A stretch of DNA of 64,000 nt from positions 21,157-85,156 of the forward strand of contig CAZGSR010000004.1 in assembly GCA_964528645.1 (NCBI GenBank). The letters are read 5' to 3'. This document shows positions 7,807 to 15,254 of this stretch, one piece after another. Made by a program: the position numbers and the translations under genes. Position 1 is the first letter of the stretch. Every line of letters starts with the position of its first letter. The notes under the pieces are model-generated. The model was not told the origin of the DNA. It saw nothing but the letters and a program-made list of their open reading frames with translations, and did not search any database. The DNA comes from UBA5734 sp964528645. GTDB lineage: Bacteria; Bacillota; Clostridia; Saccharofermentanales; UBA5734.

Positions 7807-9609
7807 CTACCGAACCAGCCTCTTGTAATTCTGGAAATATTTAAGATAGCCACCGGCAAAATGTTGAATATCGTCGATCCGCATCCGTCCTCTGTCATTG
7901 CGAATGAAAACACCGTCCTGAGCTTGAGCAGGATTTGAAAAGTACATGACGTATTCTGGCCAACCGAAACTGCCGAGTGTGTATTTGATGCGATAATCAA
8001 TAATCTCAAGGAAAGCCTTTTCGTTAAAATCATCCAGGTAATCGACGGAAATGCCCTCGGATACAATCCTGTCGTAAAGTTCATATGTGACCAGCAAGAG
8101 TTCGAGTGACGTATGCCAGGCTGTAACACGATTCCGTATGGCTTCCAGATTATCCCCGGCATTGCGCAGCGCAAATTCAAAGTAGTCCTGCCTTGGAATG
8201 TATTGGGTGATCTCATTCATTGCATAAGCGATCCAATGATCGGCGTACTGTGTATAGTCTTGTGCAATGAAACGATCAACAGCCAACGCTGCAGCATTCA
8301 GCCATTTCTCATCTCCAGTCAGCTTGTACAGCAGGGTCAGGGCAAAAGTTGCTTCCCCATCGTAATAGATCGTACGGAATTCTTCTTTTCTGGTATAGCC
8401 AGGAAAATTCAGCACATGCCAGTATTGGCCTGTCTTTTCGTCCATCAGTTCAAGGATGCCGTTTCCGAGCTTGATGGCCAACTCCAAATCTTGAGGATTT
8501 TTATTAATTTCGCTGGCGGCAGCGAGGGCGATCACTGCCAAGGCATTGCCACCCAGTTTGATCTCATTGTTTTTACGTTCAATCACAAAAGCTGTATCCG
8601 AATCTGCATATTCGACAAAGTCCTCCTTGAGATAGTTCAAGGATCGTTCGATGACAAGCGGCAAATCAGGATCTCCAGTCAGTTTGTACAAGCTGACCAG
8701 ATTCCAGATCGTACCGGCATGTCGGAGAATGTTGTAATCCGTCAATTCCTTTCCAGTATTGAGCCGGTAGCCATAAATGAAAGAGCCGTCCTCACGGGAC
8801 ATGGAAACGAGCTTGTCTGATGCGGCGCTGAGCACTTCAAAGGCGATGGAATCCGTGATTGAGATCAGCTGGCGCTGCCCATAGTAGTCTTTTTCGCTAT
8901 CGAGGGGGATAATCTCGCCATTTTCGTCGCATAACCAGCCTTTGACTCGAAAAAGAGTTACGGTTTCGGGAACTGCTTTCACCGCTTTGCGGTGATTCGA
9001 TTCGAGATATGTGTTGATGGCACCCAGATCTAGTTTGTTATTTGCGTAATCAATCAGTTCATTGAAATTCAGCTCGGTTTCCAGAAAAGCTGTGCTGGCA
9101 TCGTCTTCAAAGGAAATGCCATCCAAAAAAAAGCCCTCACTGCATGCTTTGATCCTTGACTCAGCTACATCTCTCGAGACGCTTACTGAATCCAAAACAA
9201 CATCGACCTTCAGCCAGACCGGCAAAATGCCCTGTCTGTCTATGGTCTTGCGCACTGCAGCGCCGGCGATATCCCAAGCTTGTGCGAGGGTTTGCCCTTT
9301 TCCGTGAACGACATGGGCCTGAGTGTCCCCATCGCTGACTGAAAAAAACACTTGATAATAACCGTTTGCTGCTGGATCGAGTGACAGGATTTGCTCATCA
9401 GAAAAGACAGACTTTGACAGACTGACTATTTTTTCTTCAAATAGGGAGTTGCGCGTATCTCTCGACTTGAACGTACGCAAATAAGGCATGGCCCATATAA
9501 CAACAGCCACAACTAAAACGATGGCAAGAAACAGGAACAGCAGCCTCAAGCGCTTCTTTTTATTTAGGTGGGTATCCGGTGTACGTCGTATCTCATTATG
9601 TTTATTCAT
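7807..9609 (-). CDS. Membrane-anchored protein with a predicted alpha/alpha-toroid (six-hairpin-like) domain
   Basis: A 600-residue protein of unknown function. A basic N-terminus precedes one transmembrane segment (about residues 21-41), so most of the protein should be extracytoplasmic. Residues about 45-200 form a mixed domain. From about 260 to the end there are repeated helical-hairpin phrases such as NLVSLYKLTGD, LTLLYKLTGDEKW and DHWIAYAMNEI, reminiscent of six-hairpin glycosidases and epimerases. I see no assignable catalytic motif. It borders the c-di-GMP-controlled surface island and may act on a cell-surface polymer, which is inference. The upstream region to 9800 looks AT-rich and promoter-like but gave no confident -35/-10 on the minus strand. 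Confidence 0.6.
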   Translation of the reverse strand: MNKHNEIRRTPDTHLNKKKRLRLLFLFLAIVLVVAVVIWAMPYLRTFKSRDTRNSLFEEKIVSLSKSVFSDEQILSLDPAANGYYQVFFSVSDGDTQAHVVHGKGQTLAQAWDIAGAAVRKTIDRQGILPVWLKVDVVLDSVSVSRDVAESRIKACSEGFFLDGISFEDDASTAFLETELNFNELIDYANNKLDLGAINTYLESNHRKAVKAVPETVTLFRVKGWLCDENGEIIPLDSEKDYYGQRQLISITDSIAFEVLSAASDKLVSMSREDGSFIYGYRLNTGKELTDYNILRHAGTIWNLVSLYKLTGDPDLPLVIERSLNYLKEDFVEYADSDTAFVIERKNNEIKLGGNALAVIALAAASEINKNPQDLELAIKLGNGILELMDEKTGQYWHVLNFPGYTRKEEFRTIYYDGEATFALTLLYKLTGDEKWLNAAALAVDRFIAQDYTQYADHWIAYAMNEITQYIPRQDYFEFALRNAGDNLEAIRNRVTAWHTSLELLLVTYELYDRIVSEGISVDYLDDFNEKAFLEIIDYRIKYTLGSFGWPEYVMYFSNPAQAQDGVFIRNDRGRMRIDDIQHFAGGYLKYFQNYKRLVR

Positions 9610-9824
9610 GATTCAAATCTCTCATTCGAATATCTCAATCGAACAGAATCTTATCCATTATTGTACTACTTCCTGATCGCGATTACTTGATGCTGAGCAA
9701 ATCCGGACTCGTGTTTAACGTGTTTAATCTGTGTTGTAACTTGGCCTTTTTTATTTTCTGATCAAATACCTGGTCAATTATTTAACAGACCTTGTAATTA
9801 TTGAGACTTTTTTTTGTAATATTA

Positions 9825-9833
9825 TGGTATAAT
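9825..9833 (+). promoter_or_regulatory. Extended -10 promoter of the first c-di-GMP-II leader
   Basis: TGGTATAAT, a perfect -10 with the TGn extension; no good -35 stands 17 bp upstream (TTGAGA at 9801 is 21 bp away). The predicted start near 9840 lies just before the aptamer. Confidence 0.65.
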
Positions 9834-9842
9834 AAAAGCGAG

Positions 9843-9913
9843 ATGGGGGCATTGACAACAGAGGGATTATATGGACGCTTTCCCTCTGTCGAGCCAGCAG
9901 CGTAACCGACCAT
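9843..9913 (+). ncRNA. Cyclic-di-GMP-II riboswitch aptamer, copy 1
   Basis: The layout matches the class II c-di-GMP aptamer. There is a GCATTGACA joining segment, a stem CAGAGGGA/TCCCTCTG, a loop with TGGACGCTT, then GAGCCAGCAGCGTAACCGA. The loop ACGCT (9875-9879) pairs with AGCGT (9899-9903) to give the family pseudoknot, and ATGG (9843-9846) pairs with CCAT (9910-9913) as P1. The structurally known Clostridium acetobutylicum aptamer has the parallel string TTAGTAGTGCAACCGACC. P1 shares CCAT with the terminator stem, so ligand binding should block termination and switch the surface-protein gene ON. Confidence 0.88.
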
Positions 9914-9935
9914 GATTGTTATGGTCGGTTTTTTT
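9904..9935 (+). terminator. Riboswitch expression-platform terminator, copy 1
   Basis: AACCGACCAT (9904-9913) pairs with ATGGTCGGTT (9921-9930) followed by a T run. It lies 30 bp before the start codon at 9964. Its 5' strand contains the P1 and conserved 3' bases of the aptamer, so aptamer and terminator are mutually exclusive. Confidence 0.85.
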
Positions 9936-9963
9936 CGTTAAGTCATGAAGGGAGTGATCAATA

Positions 9964-11154
9964 ATGAGTCGCAGAAACAGGTCATTAAAACGTCTCTTCG
10001 CCCTACTTTTCGGAACCATTCTGATTATCAGCAGCTTGGTAACAGTAAGTGCAGAAAACATGGAAATCGTATTTGATCCCGGAATTCAGCTTGATAAAGT
10101 GGGTGAATTCCAGGATGATATCGTGGACGATGGCTTTGCGCAGCCCGGTGAAAAAATCAAATACACCTATACGGTAGAAAACACCGGAACGATTCCATTG
10201 TACAACATCACACTCGTCGATGATGTCCTTGGAACAATTGCCGACGGCGATCCATTGCTTTTGCCTCCGATTGCTTTGAATGTTGTTGTGTTCACAGCGT
10301 ATTACACGCTGACAGCAGCCGATATTGAAAATGGCAGCGTCACGAATCAGGCAACCGCAACAGGCTGGTTTCCTTGTTGGCAGGACCTTGATATGCAAGT
10401 CAGCCGCTGTCTAGACATCGGCGACGGCGATTGCGACGACGACGACGGCGATTGCGACGACGACGACGACGGCGATTGCGACGACGACGACGGCGATTGC
10501 GACGACGACGACGACGGCGATTGCGACGACGACGACGGCGATTGCGACGACGACGATGATGATTTCGGATGTTCAGTTTCTGATGATGCGACCTGCACAG
10601 TCCTGCTTACGCCAGAGCCAGAAGATGGTGACGATGATGATGATGATGACGATGACGAAGAACGGTCAAGCGGAGATCCTGATGTAGATCTGGTCAAAAC
10701 GGTGGATAAAACCAGTGCTAATGAAGGTGAGACTTTCACGTTCACAATCACAATCCACAATACCGGTGATACAAAATTCTCGATCACGGAACTGACCGAT
10801 ACCAATCTGAGTCCTTTGCCTGCAAATTTGCAAGAGCTGATTGGCATGGAAATTCCGGTCGACGGAAGCCTTACCAGAACGTACACCATCGTTCACAACG
10901 ATGCTGGCACCTACCCGAATACCGCAGAAGTCAAGATCAGTGACGTAAACGGGAAAAAGGATTTTGACAATGAATCCGTTACTGTTACCGTCAACGAACT
11001 TGAGGTGCAGGGTGCTATGATGGTCTTTGGTGCCGAGATGCCTCAGACAGGCGATGGTCCTGACGTCTTCTCAATCGGTGGTCTCATTATCCTGATCGTT
11101 GCTGGTGGTTCGCTGTGGCTCTTGTACAAGAAGAGCACGAAATCCAATTCCTGA
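9964..11154 (+). CDS. Sortase-anchored surface protein with DUF11-like repeats and a Cys/Asp repeat
   Basis: A 396-residue secreted protein. The signal peptide is residues 1 to about 30. Two DUF11/CARDB-like beta domains follow (about 36-130 and 238-345), each with the pattern GEKIKYTYTVENTGT or GETFTFTITIHNTGD. Between them sit six GDC units separated by runs of 4-6 Asp (about residues 154-200) and a further Asp-rich stretch. The C-terminus has MPQTG, a hydrophobic helix and a KKSTK tail, a classical wall-sorting signal. GGGAG precedes the ATG. The class II c-di-GMP leader predicts expression at high c-di-GMP. The class B sortase at 13.3-14.1 kb is the obvious anchoring enzyme. An adhesin or metal-binding wall protein is plausible but unproven. 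Confidence 0.85.
   Translation: MSRRNRSLKRLFALLFGTILIISSLVTVSAENMEIVFDPGIQLDKVGEFQDDIVDDGFAQPGEKIKYTYTVENTGTIPLYNITLVDDVLGTIADGDPLLLPPIALNVVVFTAYYTLTAADIENGSVTNQATATGWFPCWQDLDMQVSRCLDIGDGDCDDDDGDCDDDDDGDCDDDDGDCDDDDDGDCDDDDGDCDDDDDDFGCSVSDDATCTVLLTPEPEDGDDDDDDDDDEERSSGDPDVDLVKTVDKTSANEGETFTFTITIHNTGDTKFSITELTDTNLSPLPANLQELIGMEIPVDGSLTRTYTIVHNDAGTYPNTAEVKISDVNGKKDFDNESVTVTVNELEVQGAMMVFGAEMPQTGDGPDVFSIGGLIILIVAGGSLWLLYKKSTKSNS
10426..10560 (+). repeat. Intragenic 45-bp repeat coding for (GDC-Asp4/GDC-Asp5)
   Basis: GGCGATTGC recurs at 10426, 10447, 10471, 10492, 10516 and 10537 with alternating 21- and 24-bp steps, a 45-bp higher-order unit repeated three times. It encodes alternating four- and five-Asp spacers between Cys residues; the last is longer. 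Confidence 0.95.
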
Positions 11155-11187
11155 CCAACATGATCGATCGATCATACACTATCGTTG

Positions 11188-11230
11188 GGGTCCTGCAGCA
11201 AACCCATCTCGCTGCAGGACCCGCTTTTTT
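11188..11230 (+). terminator. Intrinsic terminator of the first surface-protein gene
   Basis: GGGTCCTGCAGC (11188-11199) pairs with GCTGCAGGACCC (11211-11222), a 12-bp stem followed by GCTTTTTT. The opposite strand lacks a T run, so it serves mainly the plus-strand gene. Confidence 0.9.
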
Positions 11231-11232
11231 AT

Positions 11233-12018
11233 TCAACCGATGAACAACTGCTCGATGTAGGTTGTACCATTCTTGATCGTACGGCTGACAGCAATCCCGG
11301 AATAAGCCGCATTCATGATGTTCTTCCGGTGAGATGGCGAATTGAGCCAAGCTGAGACGATGCATTCTGGCGCACTCTCCTCGGAGGTGTCAATGGCATA
11401 ATTCTCACCGCTGGCAGTCACAGATAAATTGATTTCTGCCAGGACTGTATAAAAGGGATCACCGTTCGGCCGCAAATGCGGGGATGGGCTGCTCGGCAAT
11501 TCCAAGACCCGGATATCGGCTGCCTGGCACAGAGTGCCATGCAAAGTGAGCGCAGGTAAGCCATTTTCCTTGCGTGCCGCATTGGTCAGACGGACCACCT
11601 CATTGACAAAGCCATCTGTTGACTCGACAACTAAAACCACTGGCTCCGGGGCGGGCAGAGTGACAACTGCAGGGGCCGTTTGTGCAGGTTTGTTGCTTGT
11701 GGGGACGGGTGTAGGCTCTGTCTTAGGTTCAATCTGGCGTTCAGGAGCCGAACGGCTGACAAGTTCTGGTTCTACCAAGGGCAGTGGCGACTCATGAGCT
11801 GGCCAGGGATCCTGTGCCGTTGGGTATTCACCCCAGATTGAGTTCTTGGCCTCTGCGATCCAGTCGGATACCTGGCAGGAAGGGTCTGATTCAACGGACT
11901 CTGCATGCAGGTTCAGCTGAGATCCATTCGCAATGGAAATGAAAAGAATCACGAGAACGATAAAAAAACGGAAAAGAATGACAAATGGAAACGGCCGGGT
12001 TTTCAAATGTGGTTTCAA
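11233..12018 (-). CDS. Secreted CAP-domain protein 1
   Basis: About 261 residues: a hydrophobic signal segment (FRFFIVLVILFISIANG), a short region with IWGEYPTAQDPWP shared with the CAP protein at 15.3-16.1 kb, a Pro/Thr/Glu-rich linker, and a C-terminal CAP/SCP domain (about residues 135-261) with SPHLRPNG, GENYA and SPSHRKNIM. The protein ends EQLFIG. I choose the TTG at 12018 because AAAGGA is well placed, the predicted transcript starts near 12106, and an ATG at 12099 would have almost no leader and an atypical N-terminus. CAP proteins are extracellular; their activity in Firmicutes is largely unknown. Confidence 0.78.
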   Translation of the reverse strand: MKPHLKTRPFPFVILFRFFIVLVILFISIANGSQLNLHAESVESDPSCQVSDWIAEAKNSIWGEYPTAQDPWPAHESPLPLVEPELVSRSAPERQIEPKTEPTPVPTSNKPAQTAPAVVTLPAPEPVVLVVESTDGFVNEVVRLTNAARKENGLPALTLHGTLCQAADIRVLELPSSPSPHLRPNGDPFYTVLAEINLSVTASGENYAIDTSEESAPECIVSAWLNSPSHRKNIMNAAYSGIAVSRTIKNGTTYIEQLFIG

Positions 12019-12106
12019 GATATGGAATCCTTTCTGCGGTTGTTGATCTCGTTGAAAACCACAGAAGCCAGATAGGATAATAATGTCGAACCATTCCACG
12101 AGATTT
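12019..12106 (-). promoter_or_regulatory. Structured leader upstream of CAP protein 1
   Basis: The predicted 88-nt leader can form two nested or alternative stems: ATCTCGT with ACGAGAT, and TCTGTGGTT with AACCGCAGA, the latter ending just before the AAGGA ribosome binding site; TGGAAT can also pair with ATTCCA next to that site. It does not match either c-di-GMP aptamer class. Regulatory function is a guess. Confidence 0.35.
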
Positions 12107-12112
12107 TCGTCT

Positions 12113-12141
12113 TTTATACACGATATTGATAGCTAGATCAA
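12113..12141 (-). promoter_or_regulatory. Promoter of CAP protein 1
   Basis: On the minus strand TTGATC (12141-12136), a 17-bp spacer and TATAAA (12118-12113). A second possible -35, TTGACA, lies further upstream without a good -10. Confidence 0.55.
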
Positions 12142-12214
12142 GTAATAAGTCATAATATGTCAATATATGGTTATTCCATCCCTCCCTTTCATCATTATTT
12201 GCGTGTTTCAATAC

Positions 12215-13126
12215 CTATCCAACAAAGAGTTGGATAAAATAGGCTTTGCTATCATAGACGAAATAACCAATGCCAATCTGCGTAAACTGGCAGCCCAGGA
12301 TATTGCTCCTGTGGGCTGGTGAATCCAGCCAGGCCGCAACAATCGCTTCGACTGAGAATGCACCGGCAGTGGCACAGGCGTAATTCTCAGCACAGGCCTG
12401 CATCGTGATGGCATATTCCGCGAAAACCGTGTAAAAGTCGCGTCCATCAGGACGCTGGTGTGACTTGAAATCAGCCAGTTCTTTGACCCTGCACAGGGCT
12501 GCCTGGTCCAAGCTGCTGCTCACCGAAAGTGCTGCAAGTCCTGCTTCCTGTCGGACTAGATTGGTCTCTGCCAGAATTGCAGCAGTAACAGCCGCAAAAT
12601 CCAACACTGCGCTTGTTTCTGCGGATTTTGTCTCAGGCATTGCCTCTGCTGGGCAACTCGTTGGCTGTGTGGTTTCAGGGGTCGTTTTGGCAGTTTCGCC
12701 GATGGGTGGTTCAGTTGGAACAGGAGTTGGTACAGGAGTTGGTACAGGTGTCGGAGTCGGTTTTGGCGTAGGAGTCGCAGATGGTTTTGGCGTGGGTTTC
12801 GAGGTCGGAAGCGAAGTTGGAATACCAGTCGGTACCGGATCAGGCTCCAGTATCTGGGTTGTCGATTGAACATCATATGAAATATCCGTAGTGTCAACCG
12901 CAGTTGCAAGGATCACAGTCTGTACCAAATGATCCCTCACCGGTTCGACTGTTTTTGTATCATCAGGCATGGTCTGGGCTGCAACCGGTTGGGGACGTTC
13001 GATTCCCTCCCCTACTGCCAAGGACGCCGGCGTAATAAACTGGCCAGGGGTTCCCTCATGCCAGGCTACAGCAGCTAACAGAATCGGTATGACCAAGATG
13101 GCAATAAAAAATAATCTACGGATCAT
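12215..13126 (-). CDS. Secreted CAP-domain protein 2
   Basis: About 303 residues. MIRRLFFIAILVIPILLAAV is a signal peptide or membrane anchor; this ATG has AAGGG eight bases upstream and is preferred to an earlier one at 13159. A long linker rich in Pro/Thr with PTP repeats (about 100-170) leads to a C-terminal CAP domain with RPDGRDFYTVFAEYA, ENYA and SPAHRSNIL, ending IQLFVG. It differs from the other two CAP proteins in having SHQRPDG instead of SPHLRP and extra Cys residues. It precedes CAP protein 1 on the same strand with a 197-bp gap. The region 13127-13319 shows no aptamer I recognise. Confidence 0.8.
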   Translation of the reverse strand: MIRRLFFIAILVIPILLAAVAWHEGTPGQFITPASLAVGEGIERPQPVAAQTMPDDTKTVEPVRDHLVQTVILATAVDTTDISYDVQSTTQILEPDPVPTGIPTSLPTSKPTPKPSATPTPKPTPTPVPTPVPTPVPTEPPIGETAKTTPETTQPTSCPAEAMPETKSAETSAVLDFAAVTAAILAETNLVRQEAGLAALSVSSSLDQAALCRVKELADFKSHQRPDGRDFYTVFAEYAITMQACAENYACATAGAFSVEAIVAAWLDSPAHRSNILGCQFTQIGIGYFVYDSKAYFIQLFVG

Positions 13127-13319
13127 CTCACAACCCTTGCACATAAGGCGGTCAACCACATGCGATCAGAGAATCGAAAAACGAGATGTCAGCACCGGTC
13201 GATTGAGTTTTCGATGATCCTATCCTACCATGACTGAGCAGAACGAATGATGGGTTATGATTAACTTTGGATTACAATTTCCTATCTTTTGGGGCAAAGA
13301 ACCTGGTTCTGAAGCAATA

Positions 13320-14144
13320 TCACTTTTTCGCCTTTCGGGCAACCACAACCATCCGACCTTCATCAATGTGATAACTGCACGTTGAAAGTGTCAAAAGCTG
13401 GTCGCCAAAGACGGGACGAATGCCCGTGTCATAGAGAGACAGTTTTCGAACTTGATCTACATAGTCGTTGAATTCTGCCTCAGTATCAGCCTGGAAAAAA
13501 CGGTAGTAAATGAATTCCTTTGAGTCCGCCGGGTAAACCTGGGACATGAAAACGGCGAAGATCTCGTACTCCCCAGTTTCATAGATGGTATCAAACTGGA
13601 CGATTGGGTGAGAAGTGAAATAGGATCGGCTGTAGTACTTGCCAAGGGTTGCAAACATGCTGCCATCCTTCATGTTGTGAGCATGGACAAGAACATTGGT
13701 TGAGCGAGGATTGATACTGGAACGATAGTCGACAAACGGCAAGCCATGCTTGCTATCCTTACCTGCAAAATCACGGTACAAATAGTATTCGCCGTCCTGT
13801 GGTGTATACATGACAGGGTAGTCGACTTCGGAATTTTCAATCTTGATCCAGCCAACCAGATCGGGATTCTTATCAAATAGCGTTTGGTACTGGGGTAAAA
13901 CCTCAAGACTCATTTCTGGTGTAGGATCTGGTCCGGATGGCTCTATCGTGGTCACAGGCTCATGATCGTCTGGTGCCGTTTCCAGGATGGCTGAGGTCGT
14001 CTGGACCGCTTGGACCAGAGAGGATAACTGGCGCAGATTGTTCCGATCCTGGACACTCTGGTAATAGCCAAAAAGCAGATAACTGACATAGGCAAGAACA
14101 GCCATACCATAGAGGACTAATGCAATTCTGAACTTCTTTTTCAT
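13320..14144 (-). CDS. srtB: Class B sortase
   Basis: A 274-residue transpeptidase with one N-terminal membrane helix (about 7-28) and an extracellular catalytic domain (about 90-274). The catalytic Cys lies in TLSTCSY (Cys about 256), followed by the Arg-bearing strand EGRMVVVARKAKK; the His is in VHAHNMKDGSMF, as in SrtB-type enzymes. It would cleave sorting signals and attach proteins to peptidoglycan; the MPQTG and MPSTG proteins encoded on both sides are the likely substrates. Class B sortases in Clostridia are not limited to heme-uptake substrates. It has its own extended -10 promoter. Confidence 0.9.
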   Translation of the reverse strand: MKKKFRIALVLYGMAVLAYVSYLLFGYYQSVQDRNNLRQLSSLVQAVQTTSAILETAPDDHEPVTTIEPSGPDPTPEMSLEVLPQYQTLFDKNPDLVGWIKIENSEVDYPVMYTPQDGEYYLYRDFAGKDSKHGLPFVDYRSSINPRSTNVLVHAHNMKDGSMFATLGKYYSRSYFTSHPIVQFDTIYETGEYEIFAVFMSQVYPADSKEFIYYRFFQADTEAEFNDYVDQVRKLSLYDTGIRPVFGDQLLTLSTCSYHIDEGRMVVVARKAKK

Positions 14145-14191
14145 ATCGATCGCTCCGATCAGACATGGCCGGCTTTCTTTTTGCTGATTGG

Positions 14192-14200
14192 ATTATAGCA
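14192..14200 (-). promoter_or_regulatory. Extended -10 promoter of srtB
   Basis: On the minus strand TGCTATAAT (14200-14192) stands about 48 bp upstream of the sortase ATG, without a convincing -35. Between 14201 and 14340 I see no gene; it holds the divergent promoter of the second riboswitch gene, whose -10 is not clear. Confidence 0.6.
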
Positions 14201-14340
14201 TGCCTTGACCTCGGAATCGGTCAGGCAAGATACCCTTTTCTATCGGTGCGATCAAATAGAGAATAGGAAAATTTGAAAGCAGTCAGCACGGTAACCTGTG
14301 TTTCAGATAATGATTATCATTTTCATGCATACTTGAATCA

Positions 14341-14409
14341 ATGGAAGCAGTGAAACTCAGGACGTATTGGACGCTTGTCCTGAGAGGAGCCAGTAGCGTA
14401 ACCGGCCAT
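14341..14409 (+). ncRNA. Cyclic-di-GMP-II riboswitch aptamer, copy 2
   Basis: Same fold as copy 1: ATGG (14341-14344) with CCAT (14406-14409) as P1, AAGCAGTGAAA joining segment, stem CTCAGGAC/GTCCTGAG, loop TTGGACGCTT, then GGAGCCAGTAGCGTAACCG. The loop ACGCT (14371-14375) pairs with AGCGT (14395-14399). The stem bases differ from copy 1 (CAGAGGGA there) yet still pair, which is covariation support. The P1 3' strand overlaps the following terminator, predicting an ON switch. Confidence 0.9.
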
Positions 14410-14435
14410 GTGTATCTAATCAAGGCCGGTTTTTT
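14400..14435 (+). terminator. Riboswitch expression-platform terminator, copy 2
   Basis: AACCGGCC (14400-14407) pairs with GGCCGGTT (14424-14431), followed by a T run. It lies between aptamer and start codon and competes with P1. Confidence 0.85.
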
Positions 14436-14471
14436 CGTTTTTGTATTTCTCGATTAAGAAAGGGGCAGCTT

Positions 14472-15161
14472 ATGAAACGAAAATCTACATTCCTGAAAGT
14501 CTATTTCTCGTTCCTGGCCATTTTAGTTTTATCTTTCAATCTGGTCTCCGTGGTTTCTGCAGATGGATCACGCAAATCTGACAACAAGTGGAAACCCAAG
14601 GTAACCACAACGGCCACCAGATGTGAACCCACGACAAAAGCCACTACGAAAACCACGGAGGAGACCACCCAGACTTCGACCGAAGCCACGTCCGAGGAGA
14701 CCAGCCAGACTCCGACTGAATCCGCGACCGAGGCAACCACCCAGACTACGACTGAATCCACGACTGAGGCGACCAGCCAGACTCCGACTGAATCCGCGAC
14801 CGAGGCAACCACCCAAGCTGCGACCGAATCCACATCCGAGGAGACCAGCCAGACTCCGACTGAATCCGCGACTGAGGCTACCACTGAGCAATCATCTGAA
14901 ACCACTGCTGCAGCGACATCCGCAAGAACATCATCTACTTCTTCGGTTGCTGTTTTTGGTGAGACATTTGTAAGCTCAAATGATCCGACAACGAATTCCA
15001 TAATCGTTGAAGCCGGTGAAATGCCAAGCACTGGAGATTCAGTCTATCCTGTCAAAGTGATTGCATTCCTGACGTTGTTGCTGATCGGTACGTTGCTGAT
15101 TTTCTGGAAATACAAAATCCAGGAGGAACCCATCAACAAGGATAAAGTGATAAGTCCGTGA
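14472..15161 (+). CDS. Thr/Ser-rich sortase-anchored surface protein
   Basis: A 229-residue secreted protein. A signal peptide (1 to about 32, ending VVSADG) is followed by a mucin-like Thr/Ser/Glu stalk (about 55-150) with three 24-residue repeats beginning TSQTPTESATEATT. The sorting signal is EMPSTG, then a hydrophobic helix and a basic-then-acidic tail. AAAGGGG precedes the ATG. There is no folded domain, so it looks like a wall-anchored stalk or glycosylation target. It is controlled by the second class II c-di-GMP riboswitch and is a probable substrate of the neighbouring sortase. Confidence 0.85.
   Translation: MKRKSTFLKVYFSFLAILVLSFNLVSVVSADGSRKSDNKWKPKVTTTATRCEPTTKATTKTTEETTQTSTEATSEETSQTPTESATEATTQTTTESTTEATSQTPTESATEATTQAATESTSEETSQTPTESATEATTEQSSETTAAATSARTSSTSSVAVFGETFVSSNDPTTNSIIVEAGEMPSTGDSVYPVKVIAFLTLLLIGTLLIFWKYKIQEEPINKDKVISP
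14699..14914 (+). repeat. 72-bp intragenic tandem repeat (24-residue Thr-rich unit)
   Basis: GACCAGCCAGACTCCGACTG recurs at 14699, 14771 and 14843, exactly 72 bp apart. The third unit diverges at its 3' end. Copy number may vary between strains. Confidence 0.9.
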
Positions 15162-15172
15162 TTATTCCAAAC

Positions 15173-15202
15173 AAAAGGCTGCCCGTTGATTGGCAGCCTT
15201 TT
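15173..15202 (+). terminator. Intrinsic terminator of the Thr-rich surface-protein gene
   Basis: AAAAGGCTGCC (15173-15183) pairs with GGCAGCCTTTT (15192-15202). It is symmetric with A and T runs and could also serve the converging CAP gene. Confidence 0.85.
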
Positions 15203-15254
15203 GTTGATCTTTCGAACTTGAAGAAATGATCTGCGGCATTCTGTCTGACTCTGC

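Noticed and set aside
11188..11222. Bidirectional terminator also serving CAP protein 1
   Set aside because: The minus strand has no T run after the stem.
11534..11797. Open frame antisense to the CAP protein 1 linker
   Set aside because: It mirrors the Pro/Thr-rich linker codons and has no start signal.
12215..13250. A c-di-GMP aptamer upstream of CAP protein 2
   Set aside because: The 13127-13319 region has neither the GEMM-I GGCAAACC/GACGCAAAGC pair nor the class II AGCGTAACCG segment.
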